Shown: one piece after another, positions 1-5,294 of the stretch
How positions within the stretch are numbered: the first letter of the stretch is position 1
Layout of the letters: each line of letters opens with the position of its first letter
NCBI GenBank assembly: GCA_903929895.1
Contig: CAIYWM010000717.1
Span: 1-5,294 of the forward strand
DNA: 5,294 bases
DNA from: an uncultured Alphaproteobacteria bacterium
Lineage (GTDB): Bacteria > Pseudomonadota > Alphaproteobacteria > Reyranellales > Reyranellaceae
Direction of reading: 5' to 3'
Notes under the pieces: model-generated
What the model was told of the DNA's origin: nothing
The model's database searches: none
Seen by the model: the letters and a program-made list of their open reading frames with translations, nothing else
Position numbers and translations under genes: made by a program

Positions 1-2
1 CC

Positions 3-398
3 GCCGGCATCGTCTATTACGCCAACTGGCTGCGCTTCCTGGAGCGTGGGCGCACCGAACTTCTGCGGCTTCTCGGGCAGCAGCATACGGCGCTGCGCGA
101 GGAGCGCGGCGTCAACTGGGTCGTGCGCCGTTGCGCCATCGACTACCTGAAGCCCGCGCGGCTGGACGATACGATCGAGATCGTCACAAGCTGCGGCGAA
201 TTGCGTGGCGCCTCGCTGGACATGCTCCAGCATGCGCGCCGCGGTGAAGAGATCCTGGTTCGAGCCGAACTCGTCGTCGCCTGCATGGGCGAGGGCGGTC
301 GGCCTGTCCGATTGCCGCCGCTCGTGCGGACTGCCCTGGCCCAGGTAGCCGTGAACGGATCGCCCCGCTCACGCCATATTCGGATACAACCCTCTTGA
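3..398 (+). CDS. ybgC: YbgC-type acyl-CoA thioesterase of the tol-pal cluster (5' partial)
   Basis: The reading frame is open from the left edge and ends at TGA 396-398, giving 131 visible residues. Family members are about 130-150 residues, so only a short N-terminal piece is missing. The first visible residues, AGIVYYANWLRFLERGRTE, match the conserved stretch after the catalytic Asp of hotdog-fold 4-hydroxybenzoyl-CoA thioesterase-like proteins. That Asp should lie just outside the window and cannot be checked. Further family-like segments are the RRCAIDYLKPARLDDTIEI strand and a later VRAELVVACM strand. YbgC is a cytoplasmic thioesterase acting on acyl-CoA or acyl-ACP and is associated with phospholipid metabolism. 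It is the usual first gene of tol-pal clusters and is not needed for the motor itself. The stop lies 17 bases before tolQ, which suggests co-transcription. The position next to tolQ makes the assignment firm; the exact substrate cannot be inferred. Confidence 0.93.
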   Translation, partial: AGIVYYANWLRFLERGRTELLRLLGQQHTALREERGVNWVVRRCAIDYLKPARLDDTIEIVTSCGELRGASLDMLQHARRGEEILVRAELVVACMGEGGRPVRLPPLVRTALAQVAVNGSPRSRHIRIQPS

Positions 399-415
399 AC
401 CAACGGAGAACATAA

Positions 416-1150
416 ATGGACGCGTTTGCGCAGGTCGCCGGAGCCCCCCTCGGCGGCGGCACGGGGACAATTGACATGTCCGTATACGGCCTGTTCATGC
501 AGGCCGACTGGGTGGTCAAGGCCATCATGATCCTGCTCCTGCTGGCCTCGTTCTGGTCGTGGGCGATCATCTTCGAGAAGGTTCTCCGGCTTCGCTCCCT
601 GAAGCGCAGCGCCCAGTCCTTCGAGGACACTTTCTGGTCCGGCGTGTCGCTGGAAGACCTCTACGACCGGGTCGGCGCCAAGCCCGACGATCCGATGTCG
701 AGCATTTTCTCGGCCGCAATGCGCGAATGGCGCCGGTCCGTCTCCAAGGGCCTCGCCTCCAGCGCCACCGCGCGCGCGGCGCTCCGCCAACGCATCGAGC
801 AGGTGATGGGTGTCACCATCCAGCGCGAGATGGAGGGGATCGAGAAGCGGCTCGGCTTCCTGGCCACCGTCGGCGCCAACGCCACCTTCGTCGGCCTGTT
901 CGGCACCGTCTGGGGCATCATGAACAGCTTCAGCCACATCGCGCAGTCGAAGAACACCTCGCTGGCGGTGGTGGCGCCCGGCATCTCCGAGGCGCTGTTC
1001 GCCACCGCGATCGGTCTGGTCGCGGCCATTCCCGCGGCGGCCGCCTACAACATCCTGTCGGGCCAGGTCTCGCGCTACGCCCAGCAACTCGAGGCCTTCG
1101 CCGGTGAGTTCATCACCATCCTGTCGCGTCAGCTCGAGGAACAGGTCTGA
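416..1150 (+). CDS. tolQ: TolQ, inner-membrane motor subunit of the Tol-Pal system
   Basis: A 244-residue member of the MotA/TolQ/ExbB proton-channel family. TolQ multimers with TolR use the proton motive force to drive TolA. Three membrane segments are visible: about residues 33-53 (KAIMILLLLASFWSWAIIF), 147-170 and 193-215. A large cytoplasmic loop between the first two contains charged helices. The signature GLFGTVWGIM (161-169) carries T164, and the third helix has SEALFATAIGLVAAIPA with T197. Their 33-residue spacing equals that of the two channel threonines of E. coli TolQ (T145 and T178). The chosen ATG has GGAG at 405-408 with 7 bases between. M21 (476) would give an N-terminus as short as the E. 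coli protein, but the upstream start has the better ribosome binding site, and a short N-terminal extension is common in alphaproteobacterial TolQ. The stop codon overlaps the tolR start. Confidence 0.97.
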   Translation: MDAFAQVAGAPLGGGTGTIDMSVYGLFMQADWVVKAIMILLLLASFWSWAIIFEKVLRLRSLKRSAQSFEDTFWSGVSLEDLYDRVGAKPDDPMSSIFSAAMREWRRSVSKGLASSATARAALRQRIEQVMGVTIQREMEGIEKRLGFLATVGANATFVGLFGTVWGIMNSFSHIAQSKNTSLAVVAPGISEALFATAIGLVAAIPAAAAYNILSGQVSRYAQQLEAFAGEFITILSRQLEEQV

Positions 1151-1701
1151 TGTCGGGCGTCATCCCGGCACCCGGCGCCAACTCGTCGGGCAGCAAGTTC
1201 AAGCGGCGGAGCTACACGCCGATCGCCGACATCAACGTGACGCCGCTGGTCGACGTCATGCTGGTGTTGCTGATCATCTTCATGGTGACGGCGCCGCTGC
1301 TCCAGGTCGGCGTGCCGGTCGACCTGCCGAAGACCAGTGCCCAGCAGGTCGGCGGCAAGGACGAACCGATGGTGGTTTCGGTGAACTCGCAGGGTGAGGT
1401 GTTCCTCGGCGAAACCAAGTACGACATCGCGGAACTCGGCGCGAAACTGAAGGCCGTGCATGAGGAGAAGCCCGACCAGCGTGTCTTCATGCGGGGCGAC
1501 AAGAGCGTCGACTACGGGAAGATGATGGAGGTCATGGGCGTCGTGATCGACAGCGGCTTCCGCCAGCTCGGCCTGCTCGGCGAACAGGCGCAGGCCCTCG
1601 GACGGGGCGGCGGTACCGTCACGCCGGCCGCGCCCGGCCAAACCGCTCCCCGCGCTCCGCAACCGCAGCAGCAACCCGCGGCGCCAACGCCCCGGCGCTG
1701 A
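1150..1701 (+). CDS. tolR: TolR, ExbD-family motor subunit of the Tol-Pal system
   Basis: A 183-residue ExbD/TolR protein with one N-terminal membrane anchor and a periplasmic domain. The stretch ADINVTPLVDVMLVLLIIF (26-44) is the family signature. D35 in the membrane helix corresponds to the essential proton-relaying Asp of TolR/ExbD (D23 in E. coli TolR). The periplasmic domain runs from about 50 to 150 and includes VPVDLPKTSA (55-64) and the FMRGDKSVDYGKMMEVM helix region (113-129). Residues 151-183 form a Gly-, Pro-, Gln- and Ala-rich tail not present in the roughly 142-residue E. coli protein. The ATG shares its A with the tolQ stop (TGATG), and GAGGA at 1136-1140 inside tolQ is 9 bases upstream. 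Translation is therefore probably coupled, which would help fix the TolQ:TolR ratio. Confidence 0.97.
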   Translation: MSGVIPAPGANSSGSKFKRRSYTPIADINVTPLVDVMLVLLIIFMVTAPLLQVGVPVDLPKTSAQQVGGKDEPMVVSVNSQGEVFLGETKYDIAELGAKLKAVHEEKPDQRVFMRGDKSVDYGKMMEVMGVVIDSGFRQLGLLGEQAQALGRGGGTVTPAAPGQTAPRAPQPQQQPAAPTPRR

Positions 1702-1723
1702 GACAAGGGACACGAAGAGGACG

Positions 1724-2680
1724 ATGGCTCGCCGTCACCCCGCCAGCATCGAGATGCGCACACCGGCCGTCGTGTCGGCGATGGTGCACGTCTTCGTGCT
1801 GGGGGCGGCGGTGCTTAATCTCGACTTCTTCGGAAAGCCGCCGCCAATGGAACCCGAGCCGGTGATGGTCGAGTTCGAGGCGATCGACAAGAAGGCGGGC
1901 GCGCCGACCGTGGCCACCCTGCCGCCGCAGCCCAAGGACGCGCCGATCGCCCAGGAGACGACCAAGGCGCCGCCGGTGAAGTCGGCCGAGCCGCCGCCGT
2001 CGCCGCCCACGCCGAAGCCGCCGGAGGTCGTGGAGCCTCCCAAGCCGCCGACGCCGCCCAAGCCGGAGGAGAAACCCAAGACGGAGGCTGCCAAGCCGGT
2101 CGAGGATCTGGTGGCGATGAAGCCCAAGGAACCGGAGCCGCCGAAGGTCGAGAAGCCGCCGGAGCCGCCCAAGCCCGCGCCCGAGGCCAAGAAGCCCGAG
2201 CCGCCGAAGCCGCCGCCGCCCAAGCCTGCGCCGCCCAAGCAGAGCGTCGATTCGATGATCGACGACATCCTGAAGAACAAGCAGTCGCAGCAGAAGGTCC
2301 AGACGCCGGAGCAGAGCCCGAAGCCCGTGCAGCAGGTCACGCGCCAGGCACCGGCCGCGCCGAACCTCGCCGCCGTCGTCACGGCGAGCGAGATCGAAGG
2401 CGTGCGCCAGAAGATCCGGCCCTGCTGGAACACGCAGGGCGGCTCCCGTGATCAGGCGATGATCATCACGCTGACCGTCGAGATGAACCAGAACGGCACG
2501 CCAGTGAAGGCCGAGTTGCGCGACACCGGGCGCTACAACGGCGATCCGGTCTTTCGCGCCGCGGCCGATGCCGCGCATCGCGCCATCATGAATCCGCGTT
2601 GCCAGCCCTGGCCGCTTTCGCCAGAGAAGTTCACGAGCTGGCGAACCATCACCTTCAATTTCGATCCGCGTGACTACTAA
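1724..2680 (+). CDS. tolA: TolA, periplasm-spanning energy transducer
   Basis: A 318-residue TonB/TolA-family protein that carries force from TolQ-TolR to TolB-Pal. A single membrane anchor spans about residues 14-34. It contains S18 and H22, the SxxxH motif that contacts the TolQ-TolR motor, at the same numbering as E. coli TolA, which supports this start. Residues 67-172 are a Pro/Lys/Glu-rich linker, unlike the long Ala/Lys helix of enterobacterial TolA. The C-terminal domain (about 215-318) has the pattern seen in alphaproteobacterial TolA: IRPCWN with C234, a central sheet ([15 protein letters not shown]), [12 protein letters not shown], then [11 protein letters not shown] with C293 and a final FNFDP. 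The two cysteines may form a periplasmic disulfide (inference). The ribosome binding site is awkward: GAGG at 1717-1720 is only 3 bases from the ATG and AAGGGA at 1705-1710 is 13 away. M11 (1754) has no better site. A plain TonB is less likely given the position between tolR and tolB. Confidence 0.94.
   Translation: MARRHPASIEMRTPAVVSAMVHVFVLGAAVLNLDFFGKPPPMEPEPVMVEFEAIDKKAGAPTVATLPPQPKDAPIAQETTKAPPVKSAEPPPSPPTPKPPEVVEPPKPPTPPKPEEKPKTEAAKPVEDLVAMKPKEPEPPKVEKPPEPPKPAPEAKKPEPPKPPPPKPAPPKQSVDSMIDDILKNKQSQQKVQTPEQSPKPVQQVTRQAPAAPNLAAVVTASEIEGVRQKIRPCWNTQGGSRDQAMIITLTVEMNQNGTPVKAELRDTGRYNGDPVFRAAADAAHRAIMNPRCQPWPLSPEKFTSWRTITFNFDPRDY
1922..2239 (+). repeat. Degenerate Pro/Lys/Glu codon repeat in the TolA linker
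   Basis: Within tolA, residues 67-172 consist of imperfect short units such as PPKPP, PKPEE, PEPPK and PPKPAP, encoded by repeated CCG/CCC and AAG/GAG codons. The tract is GC-rich and internally repetitive at the DNA level (many copies of AAGCCGCCG-like blocks), so it is prone to slippage and length variation. Functionally it is the expected stiff, extended spacer across the periplasm, comparable to the proline-rich part of TonB. Confidence 0.85.
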
Positions 2681-2712
2681 GACCCCTCCACCCTAATAGA
2701 AGTCTTGAGATG

Positions 2713-2718
2713 AAGAGG
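2713..2718 (+). promoter_or_regulatory. Shine-Dalgarno site deciding the tolB start
   Basis: AAGAGG lies 6 bases before ATG 2725 and 9 before ATG 2728. The upstream in-frame ATG at 2710 has only weak purine-rich sequence before it, and this site would fall inside its coding region. The spacing therefore favours 2725 (or 2728) as the true tolB start. Confidence 0.6.
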
Positions 2719-2724
2719 TCCGAC

Positions 2725-4047
2725 ATGATGCTTCCCCGACGGACGACCCTGCTGGGCGGTGCTGCCCTCGCCACCATCGGCGTTGCGGGCACGGCACGCG
2801 CCCAGCTCACCATCGACATGACGCGGCCGAGCTTCGAGCCGGTGCCGATCGCCATCGTCGACTTTAAGGGCGATGCGGTGGGCGCCCAGATGGCGGGCGT
2901 GATCCGCAACAATCTGCAGAATTGCGGCCTGTTCCGGGTCATTCCTCCCAGCGCCTACATCCAGAAGGATGTCGACGCCACCTCGCCGCCGCGCTTCCCG
3001 GACTGGCGCAGCGTCGGCGCGGCCGGCCTCGTGGTCGGCCAGGTCACGTCGGTCGGCGGCAGCATCAAGGTCGACTTCCGGCTGTGGGATGTCGTCACGA
3101 GCCAGCAGGCCACCGGCCTGTCCTTCACCAGCCAGCCGAACAACTGGCGGCGTCTCGCCCACATCATCTCCGACGCGATCTACAAGCGCGTGACCGGCGA
3201 GGAGGGCTATTTCGACACCCGCGTCGCCTACGTCTCCGAGACCGGCCCGGGCAACAACCGGACCAAGCGCATCGCGGTCATGGACCAGGACGGCGCCAAC
3301 AACCGCTACCTGACCGACGGCAAGACGATCGCTCTCACGCCGCGCTTCTCGCCGACGCTGCAGGAGATCGTCTACATGGCGTACGGCGAGAACAACGGTC
3401 CGCCGCGGGTGTATCTGCAGAACGTGGACAGCGGCCGCCGCGAATTGCTCGGCAATTTCCCGGGCATGAGCTTCGCGCCGCGCTTCTCGCCGGACGGCAC
3501 CAAGGTCGTCATGAGCATCGCGGAGAACGGCCGCACCAACATCTACGAAATGGACGTGCGCGGCCGGCAGCTCCGCCGCCTGACCAACTCGCCGGCCATC
3601 GACACCTCGCCGTGCTTCTCGGCCGACGGCTCGCAGATCGTGTTCAACTCGGACCGCGGCGGTGCCCAGCAGCTGTACGTGATGAGTGCCGGCGGGGGCG
3701 GGGAGCGCCGCATCAGCTTCGGTGACGGACGCTACGCGACGCCGGTCTGGTCGCCGCGCGGCGACTTCATCGCCTTCACCAAGATCGGATCGGGTGGCTT
3801 CGGCATCGGCGTGATGCGCTCGGACGGCAGCGGGGAACGCATGCTCGCGAGCGGCTTCCTCGTCGAAGGTCCGACCTGGGCGCCCAATGGACGCGTGCTG
3901 ATGTTCTTCCGCCAGCAGCCCAGCTCGGGTGGCCGCGCCGGCGCAGCCTCGCTGCACCAGATCGACATCACCGGTCGCTTCGAGCGGCAGGTCCCGACGC
4001 CGACCGATGCTTCGGATCCGGCTTGGTCACCCTTGATTCCGCAGTAG
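2725..4047 (+). CDS. tolB: TolB, periplasmic beta-propeller protein of the Tol-Pal system
   Basis: 440 residues from ATG 2725; ATG 2710 would add five (MKRSD), and 2728 is also possible. TolB is a soluble periplasmic protein that shuttles between TolA and Pal. The N-terminal signal peptide reads [19 protein letters not shown], with probable cleavage at ARA|Q (26/27). The paired arginines followed by a modest hydrophobic stretch resemble a twin-arginine signal. The mature N-terminus (QLTIDMTRP) should be the TolA-contacting tail. An alpha/beta domain covers about 30-160, including IAIVDFKGD and [21 protein letters not shown]. The propeller covers about 165-440, with six recognisable PD40-type blades marked by PRFSP (207-210), PRFSPDG (252-258), CFSADG (297-302), VWSPRG (341-346), TWAPNG (384-389) and AWSP (433-436). 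Length is close to the usual 430-450. It follows tolA after 44 bases. Confidence 0.96.
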   Translation: MMLPRRTTLLGGAALATIGVAGTARAQLTIDMTRPSFEPVPIAIVDFKGDAVGAQMAGVIRNNLQNCGLFRVIPPSAYIQKDVDATSPPRFPDWRSVGAAGLVVGQVTSVGGSIKVDFRLWDVVTSQQATGLSFTSQPNNWRRLAHIISDAIYKRVTGEEGYFDTRVAYVSETGPGNNRTKRIAVMDQDGANNRYLTDGKTIALTPRFSPTLQEIVYMAYGENNGPPRVYLQNVDSGRRELLGNFPGMSFAPRFSPDGTKVVMSIAENGRTNIYEMDVRGRQLRRLTNSPAIDTSPCFSADGSQIVFNSDRGGAQQLYVMSAGGGGERRISFGDGRYATPVWSPRGDFIAFTKIGSGGFGIGVMRSDGSGERMLASGFLVEGPTWAPNGRVLMFFRQQPSSGGRAGAASLHQIDITGRFERQVPTPTDASDPAWSPLIPQ

Positions 4048-4060
4048 CGAAATATATGAT
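4033..4060 (+). promoter_or_regulatory. Candidate sigma70-type promoter for pal
   Basis: TTGATT (4033-4038) and TATGAT (4055-4060) are separated by 16 bases. They match TTGACA at four of six positions and TATAAT at five of six. The -35 lies in the last codons of tolB and the -10 in the AT-richer gap, about 64 bases before the pal ATG. The AT content of 4048-4066 stands out against the GC-rich surroundings. This is a pattern match only; alphaproteobacterial promoters are often weaker matches, and pal could simply be read through from tolB. Confidence 0.4.
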
Positions 4061-4106
4061 CATTTCTGTCGACCCGTGCGTACCCCTCGCCCGGGTCGAT
4101 TCCGTC

Positions 4107-4112
4107 AGGGAG
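4107..4112 (+). promoter_or_regulatory. Shine-Dalgarno site for pal
   Basis: AGGGAG lies 11 bases before ATG 4124, slightly long but workable. The next ATG (4130) would be 17 bases away. The GTG at 4076, which would extend the frame by 16 residues, would put charged residues before the lipoprotein signal and has no comparable site, so 4124 is preferred. Confidence 0.6.
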
Positions 4113-4123
4113 TGGATCGAAAA

Positions 4124-4585
4124 ATGAGCATGATCAAGGCTTTGTCGGCCCTTGCGGCGATGTTCCTCATCGCTGCCTGCAGCAACAACGACACGCAGAC
4201 GGCCTCTGCGGCCTCCACAACCGTGACGCCCGGATCGGTCGGTGACTTCCGGCAGAACGTTGGCGACCGCGTCTTCTTCGACACCGATTCCTCCACCGTG
4301 CGCGAGGACGGCCGCCAGACCCTGAACCGTCAGGCCGAGTGGCTGAAGAAGTACGGCAACTACCAGATCACCATCGAAGGCCACTGCGACGAGCGTGGCA
4401 CGCGTGAGTACAACCTGGCGCTGGGTGAGCGCCGCGCCAATGCCGCGCGCCAGTACCTGATCGCCCAGGGCATTCCCGCGTCGCGTCTCAAGACCGTCAG
4501 CTACGGCAAGGAGCGTCCCGATCCGGTCGGCTCCGACGAAGCGGCCTGGTCGCGCAACCGCCGCGCCGTAACGGCCCTTGAGTAG
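4124..4585 (+). CDS. pal: Pal, peptidoglycan-associated outer-membrane lipoprotein
   Basis: A 153-residue lipoprotein that anchors the outer membrane to peptidoglycan and is the final partner of the Tol motor. The signal peptide is short and hydrophobic and ends in the lipobox LIAAC, so C19 should be acylated. Ser at +2 (no Asp) fits outer-membrane sorting. A Thr/Ser/Ala-rich linker (20-45) leads into an OmpA-like domain (about 46-151). This domain carries VFFDTDSSTVRED (50-62) and GHCDERGTREYN (86-97). D89 and R104 have the 15-residue spacing of the Asp/Arg pair that binds the diaminopimelate of peptidoglycan in OmpA-like domains. The C-terminal region NRRAVTALE is also typical. Length is normal for Pal. 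The start is chosen from the lipoprotein signal and the upstream AGGGAG. The gene is followed by a strong stem-loop, so it probably ends a transcript. Confidence 0.97.
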   Translation: MSMIKALSALAAMFLIAACSNNDTQTASAASTTVTPGSVGDFRQNVGDRVFFDTDSSTVREDGRQTLNRQAEWLKKYGNYQITIEGHCDERGTREYNLALGERRANAARQYLIAQGIPASRLKTVSYGKERPDPVGSDEAAWSRNRRAVTALE

Positions 4586-4612
4586 GATCGTCTCGAACGA
4601 GGCGAGTGCAGG

Positions 4613-4647
4613 AAACGCCGGTCGTCATGCGACCGGCGTTTTCATTT
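4613..4647 (+). terminator. Rho-independent terminator or attenuator between pal and cpoB
   Basis: AAACGCCGGTCG (4613-4624) is the exact reverse complement of CGACCGGCGTTT (4630-4641), giving a 12-bp perfect stem with a 5-base loop TCATG. The T-rich run TTTTCATTT (4639-4647) follows. The structure lies 28 bases after the pal stop. It would end the tol-pal transcript or reduce read-through into cpoB. The T-tract is broken by CA, so termination may be partial. Confidence 0.85.
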
Positions 4648-4657
4648 GGAGACAGGA

Positions 4658-4679
4658 CGGCCATGCCTGAAAATGGCCG
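4658..4679 (+). other. Small hairpin in the cpoB leader
   Basis: CGGCCAT (4658-4664) pairs exactly with ATGGCCG (4673-4679) around an 8-base loop, GCCTGAAA. In RNA this 7-bp stem would enclose the ATG at 4663 and the alternative cpoB start ATG at 4673. It could be incidental in GC-rich sequence; any regulatory role is inference. Confidence 0.3.
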
Positions 4680-4686
4680 CGTTTGA
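4663..4686 (+). CDS. Possible seven-codon leader ORF upstream of cpoB
   Basis: ATG 4663 opens a frame encoding MPENGRV and ending at TGA 4684-4686, 19 bases before the cpoB ATG. It has a better ribosome binding site than cpoB itself: AGGA at 4654-4657, 5 bases upstream, with GGAGA at 4648-4652 further back. It overlaps the hairpin at 4658-4679. No specific residue bias suggests amino-acid attenuation. It may be chance. Confidence 0.2.
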   Translation: MPENGRV

Positions 4687-4705
4687 TGTGAACAAAGCGT
4701 TGGCC

Positions 4706-5294
4706 ATGAAGATCCTCCCGTCCCGGCTCGTCCTCCTCGTTGCCCTCGCCTTGCCCACGGCGGCCGCGGCGCAGCGCGGGGGAGACGCGGTCTACATCGA
4801 AGACCGGTTCAATCAGCTCCAGCAGTCTCTCACCAATCTGACCGGCCAACTCGAGCAGCTGCAGAATCGCAATGCGAGGCTGCAGCAGCAGATGGAGAAG
4901 ATGCAGGCCGACTACGAGTACCGGATCGAGCAGCTGGAGAAGGGCGGGGGTGTCCGCCCTGGGGGAGCCGCGCCGCGGCCCGGTGCGCAGGCCGGTGTTC
5001 CGGCAGCGCCTTCGACGCCGACGCCAGGCCCGGCGCCCGCTGGTGCCACGCCCGAGCAGCTCTACGACGATTCGGTCAAGAAGCTGCAGGACGGCGACTA
5101 CGCCGGCGCGGAGCGCGGCTTCAAGACCTTCATTCAGCGCAGTCCGCAGAACAAGCTCGCCGGCAACGCGCAATACTGGCTTGGCGAGACCTACTACGCG
5201 CGTCGCGACTACAACAGCGCTCTCACCGCCTTCGCCGAGGGCTACAAGGTCTACAAGAACAGCCCGAAGGGCCCCGACAATCTGCTGAAGCTCG
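4706..5294 (+). CDS. cpoB: CpoB (YbgF), cell division coordinator with TPR domain (3' partial)
   Basis: An open frame of 196 codons runs off the right edge without a stop. The signal peptide MKILPSRLVLLVALALPTAA ends in an AAA|Q-type cleavage site near residues 22/23. Residues about 28-79 are a Gln/Leu/Glu-rich coiled coil (for example LTNLTGQLEQLQNRNARLQQ), matching the YbgF trimerisation domain. A Gly/Pro/Ala linker covers 80-114. TPR-like helices start at TPEQLYDDSVKKLQDGDYAG (115-134) and continue through AQYWLGETYYARRDYNSAL (155-173). In E. coli, CpoB is periplasmic, binds TolA and PBP1B, and coordinates peptidoglycan synthesis with outer-membrane constriction. About one or two TPRs should lie beyond the window. 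ATG 4706 is chosen because it begins a clean signal peptide; ATG 4673, in frame, would add 11 residues. Neither has an ideal ribosome binding site. The terminator upstream suggests partly separate expression from pal. Confidence 0.93.
   Translation, partial: MKILPSRLVLLVALALPTAAAAQRGGDAVYIEDRFNQLQQSLTNLTGQLEQLQNRNARLQQQMEKMQADYEYRIEQLEKGGGVRPGGAAPRPGAQAGVPAAPSTPTPGPAPAGATPEQLYDDSVKKLQDGDYAGAERGFKTFIQRSPQNKLAGNAQYWLGETYYARRDYNSALTAFAEGYKVYKNSPKGPDNLLKL

Noticed and set aside
143..1087. 314-codon open frame on the - strand across ybgC and tolQ
   Set aside because: It spans two well-supported + strand genes and has a composition typical of antisense translation (Arg/Gly/Asp/His-rich).
1619..2578. 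319-codon open frame on the - strand opposite tolA
   Set aside because: It is the antisense shadow of the proline-rich linker, giving runs of Arg, Leu and Gly. TolA on the + strand explains the region.
2922..3725. 267-codon + strand frame inside tolB
   Set aside because: It is an out-of-frame Arg/Pro/Gly-rich translation wholly within tolB.
2677..3957. 426-codon open frame on the - strand opposite tolB
   Set aside because: It is a long antisense frame caused by GC-rich third-position bias. Its translation is Arg/Ala/Asp/Val-rich low-complexity sequence with no recognisable domain, and the + strand carries an unmistakable TolB.
4056..4063. Palindrome ATGATCAT between tolB and pal as an operator
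   Set aside because: An 8-base palindrome overlapping the candidate -10 is too short to argue for a repressor site without conservation data.
4076..4123. Upstream GTG start for pal adding 16 residues
   Set aside because: The extension (MRTPRPGRFRQGVDRK) is highly basic and would sit before a complete lipoprotein signal peptide. The AGGGAG at 4107-4112 serves ATG 4124.
4625..5173. 182-codon open frame on the - strand opposite cpoB
   Set aside because: The + strand has a clear signal peptide, coiled coil and TPR layout for CpoB. The reverse frame is Leu/Arg/Gly-rich low-complexity sequence, and its C-terminal end overlaps the terminator stem.

Overview
The window is a canonical tol-pal (cell-envelope constriction) cluster from a GC-rich alphaproteobacterium, read entirely on the + strand: ybgC (5' end missing), tolQ, tolR, tolA, tolB, pal, cpoB (3' end missing). 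Gene order matches the well-known proteobacterial order exactly. The alphaproteobacterial assignment is an inference. It rests on the strong GC bias, the N-terminally extended TolQ, the proline-rich TolA with a CW...C type C-terminal domain, and the GHCDERGT version of the Pal motif. A Rhodospirillales-like or similar lineage is possible, but I cannot fix genus or family from the sequence.

Layout: 3-398 encodes most of a hotdog-fold acyl-CoA thioesterase (YbgC). After 17 bases comes tolQ (416-1150), which overlaps tolR (1150-1701) by one base in a TGATG junction. tolA (1724-2680) follows after 22 bases. tolB (preferred start 2725, end 4047) comes after a 44-base gap. pal (4124-4585) follows a 76-base AT-richer gap that carries a plausible sigma70-type promoter. 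A 12-bp perfect stem-loop with a T-rich tail (4613-4647) then separates pal from cpoB, which starts near 4706 and runs off the right edge.

How the genes work together (established for the family): TolQ and TolR form an inner-membrane proton-driven motor. The motor energises TolA, which spans the periplasm and reaches TolB. TolB binds the outer-membrane lipoprotein Pal, which also grips peptidoglycan. The machine concentrates Pal at the division site and pulls the outer membrane inward. CpoB links this process to peptidoglycan synthesis, and YbgC is a cytoplasmic thioesterase linked to phospholipid metabolism. The residues expected for function (TolQ T164/T197, TolR D35, TolA S18/H22, Pal C19/D89/R104) are all visible, so the system looks intact.

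I see no mobile element, CRISPR array, tRNA, rRNA or undescribed system. The points worth a second look are modest: a twin-arginine-like signal peptide on TolB, a TonB-like Pro/Lys/Glu linker in TolA, a Pro/Gln-rich tail on TolR, a possible internal promoter for pal, and a terminator plus short upstream ORF and hairpin before cpoB. No stretch over 300 bases lacks a gene.
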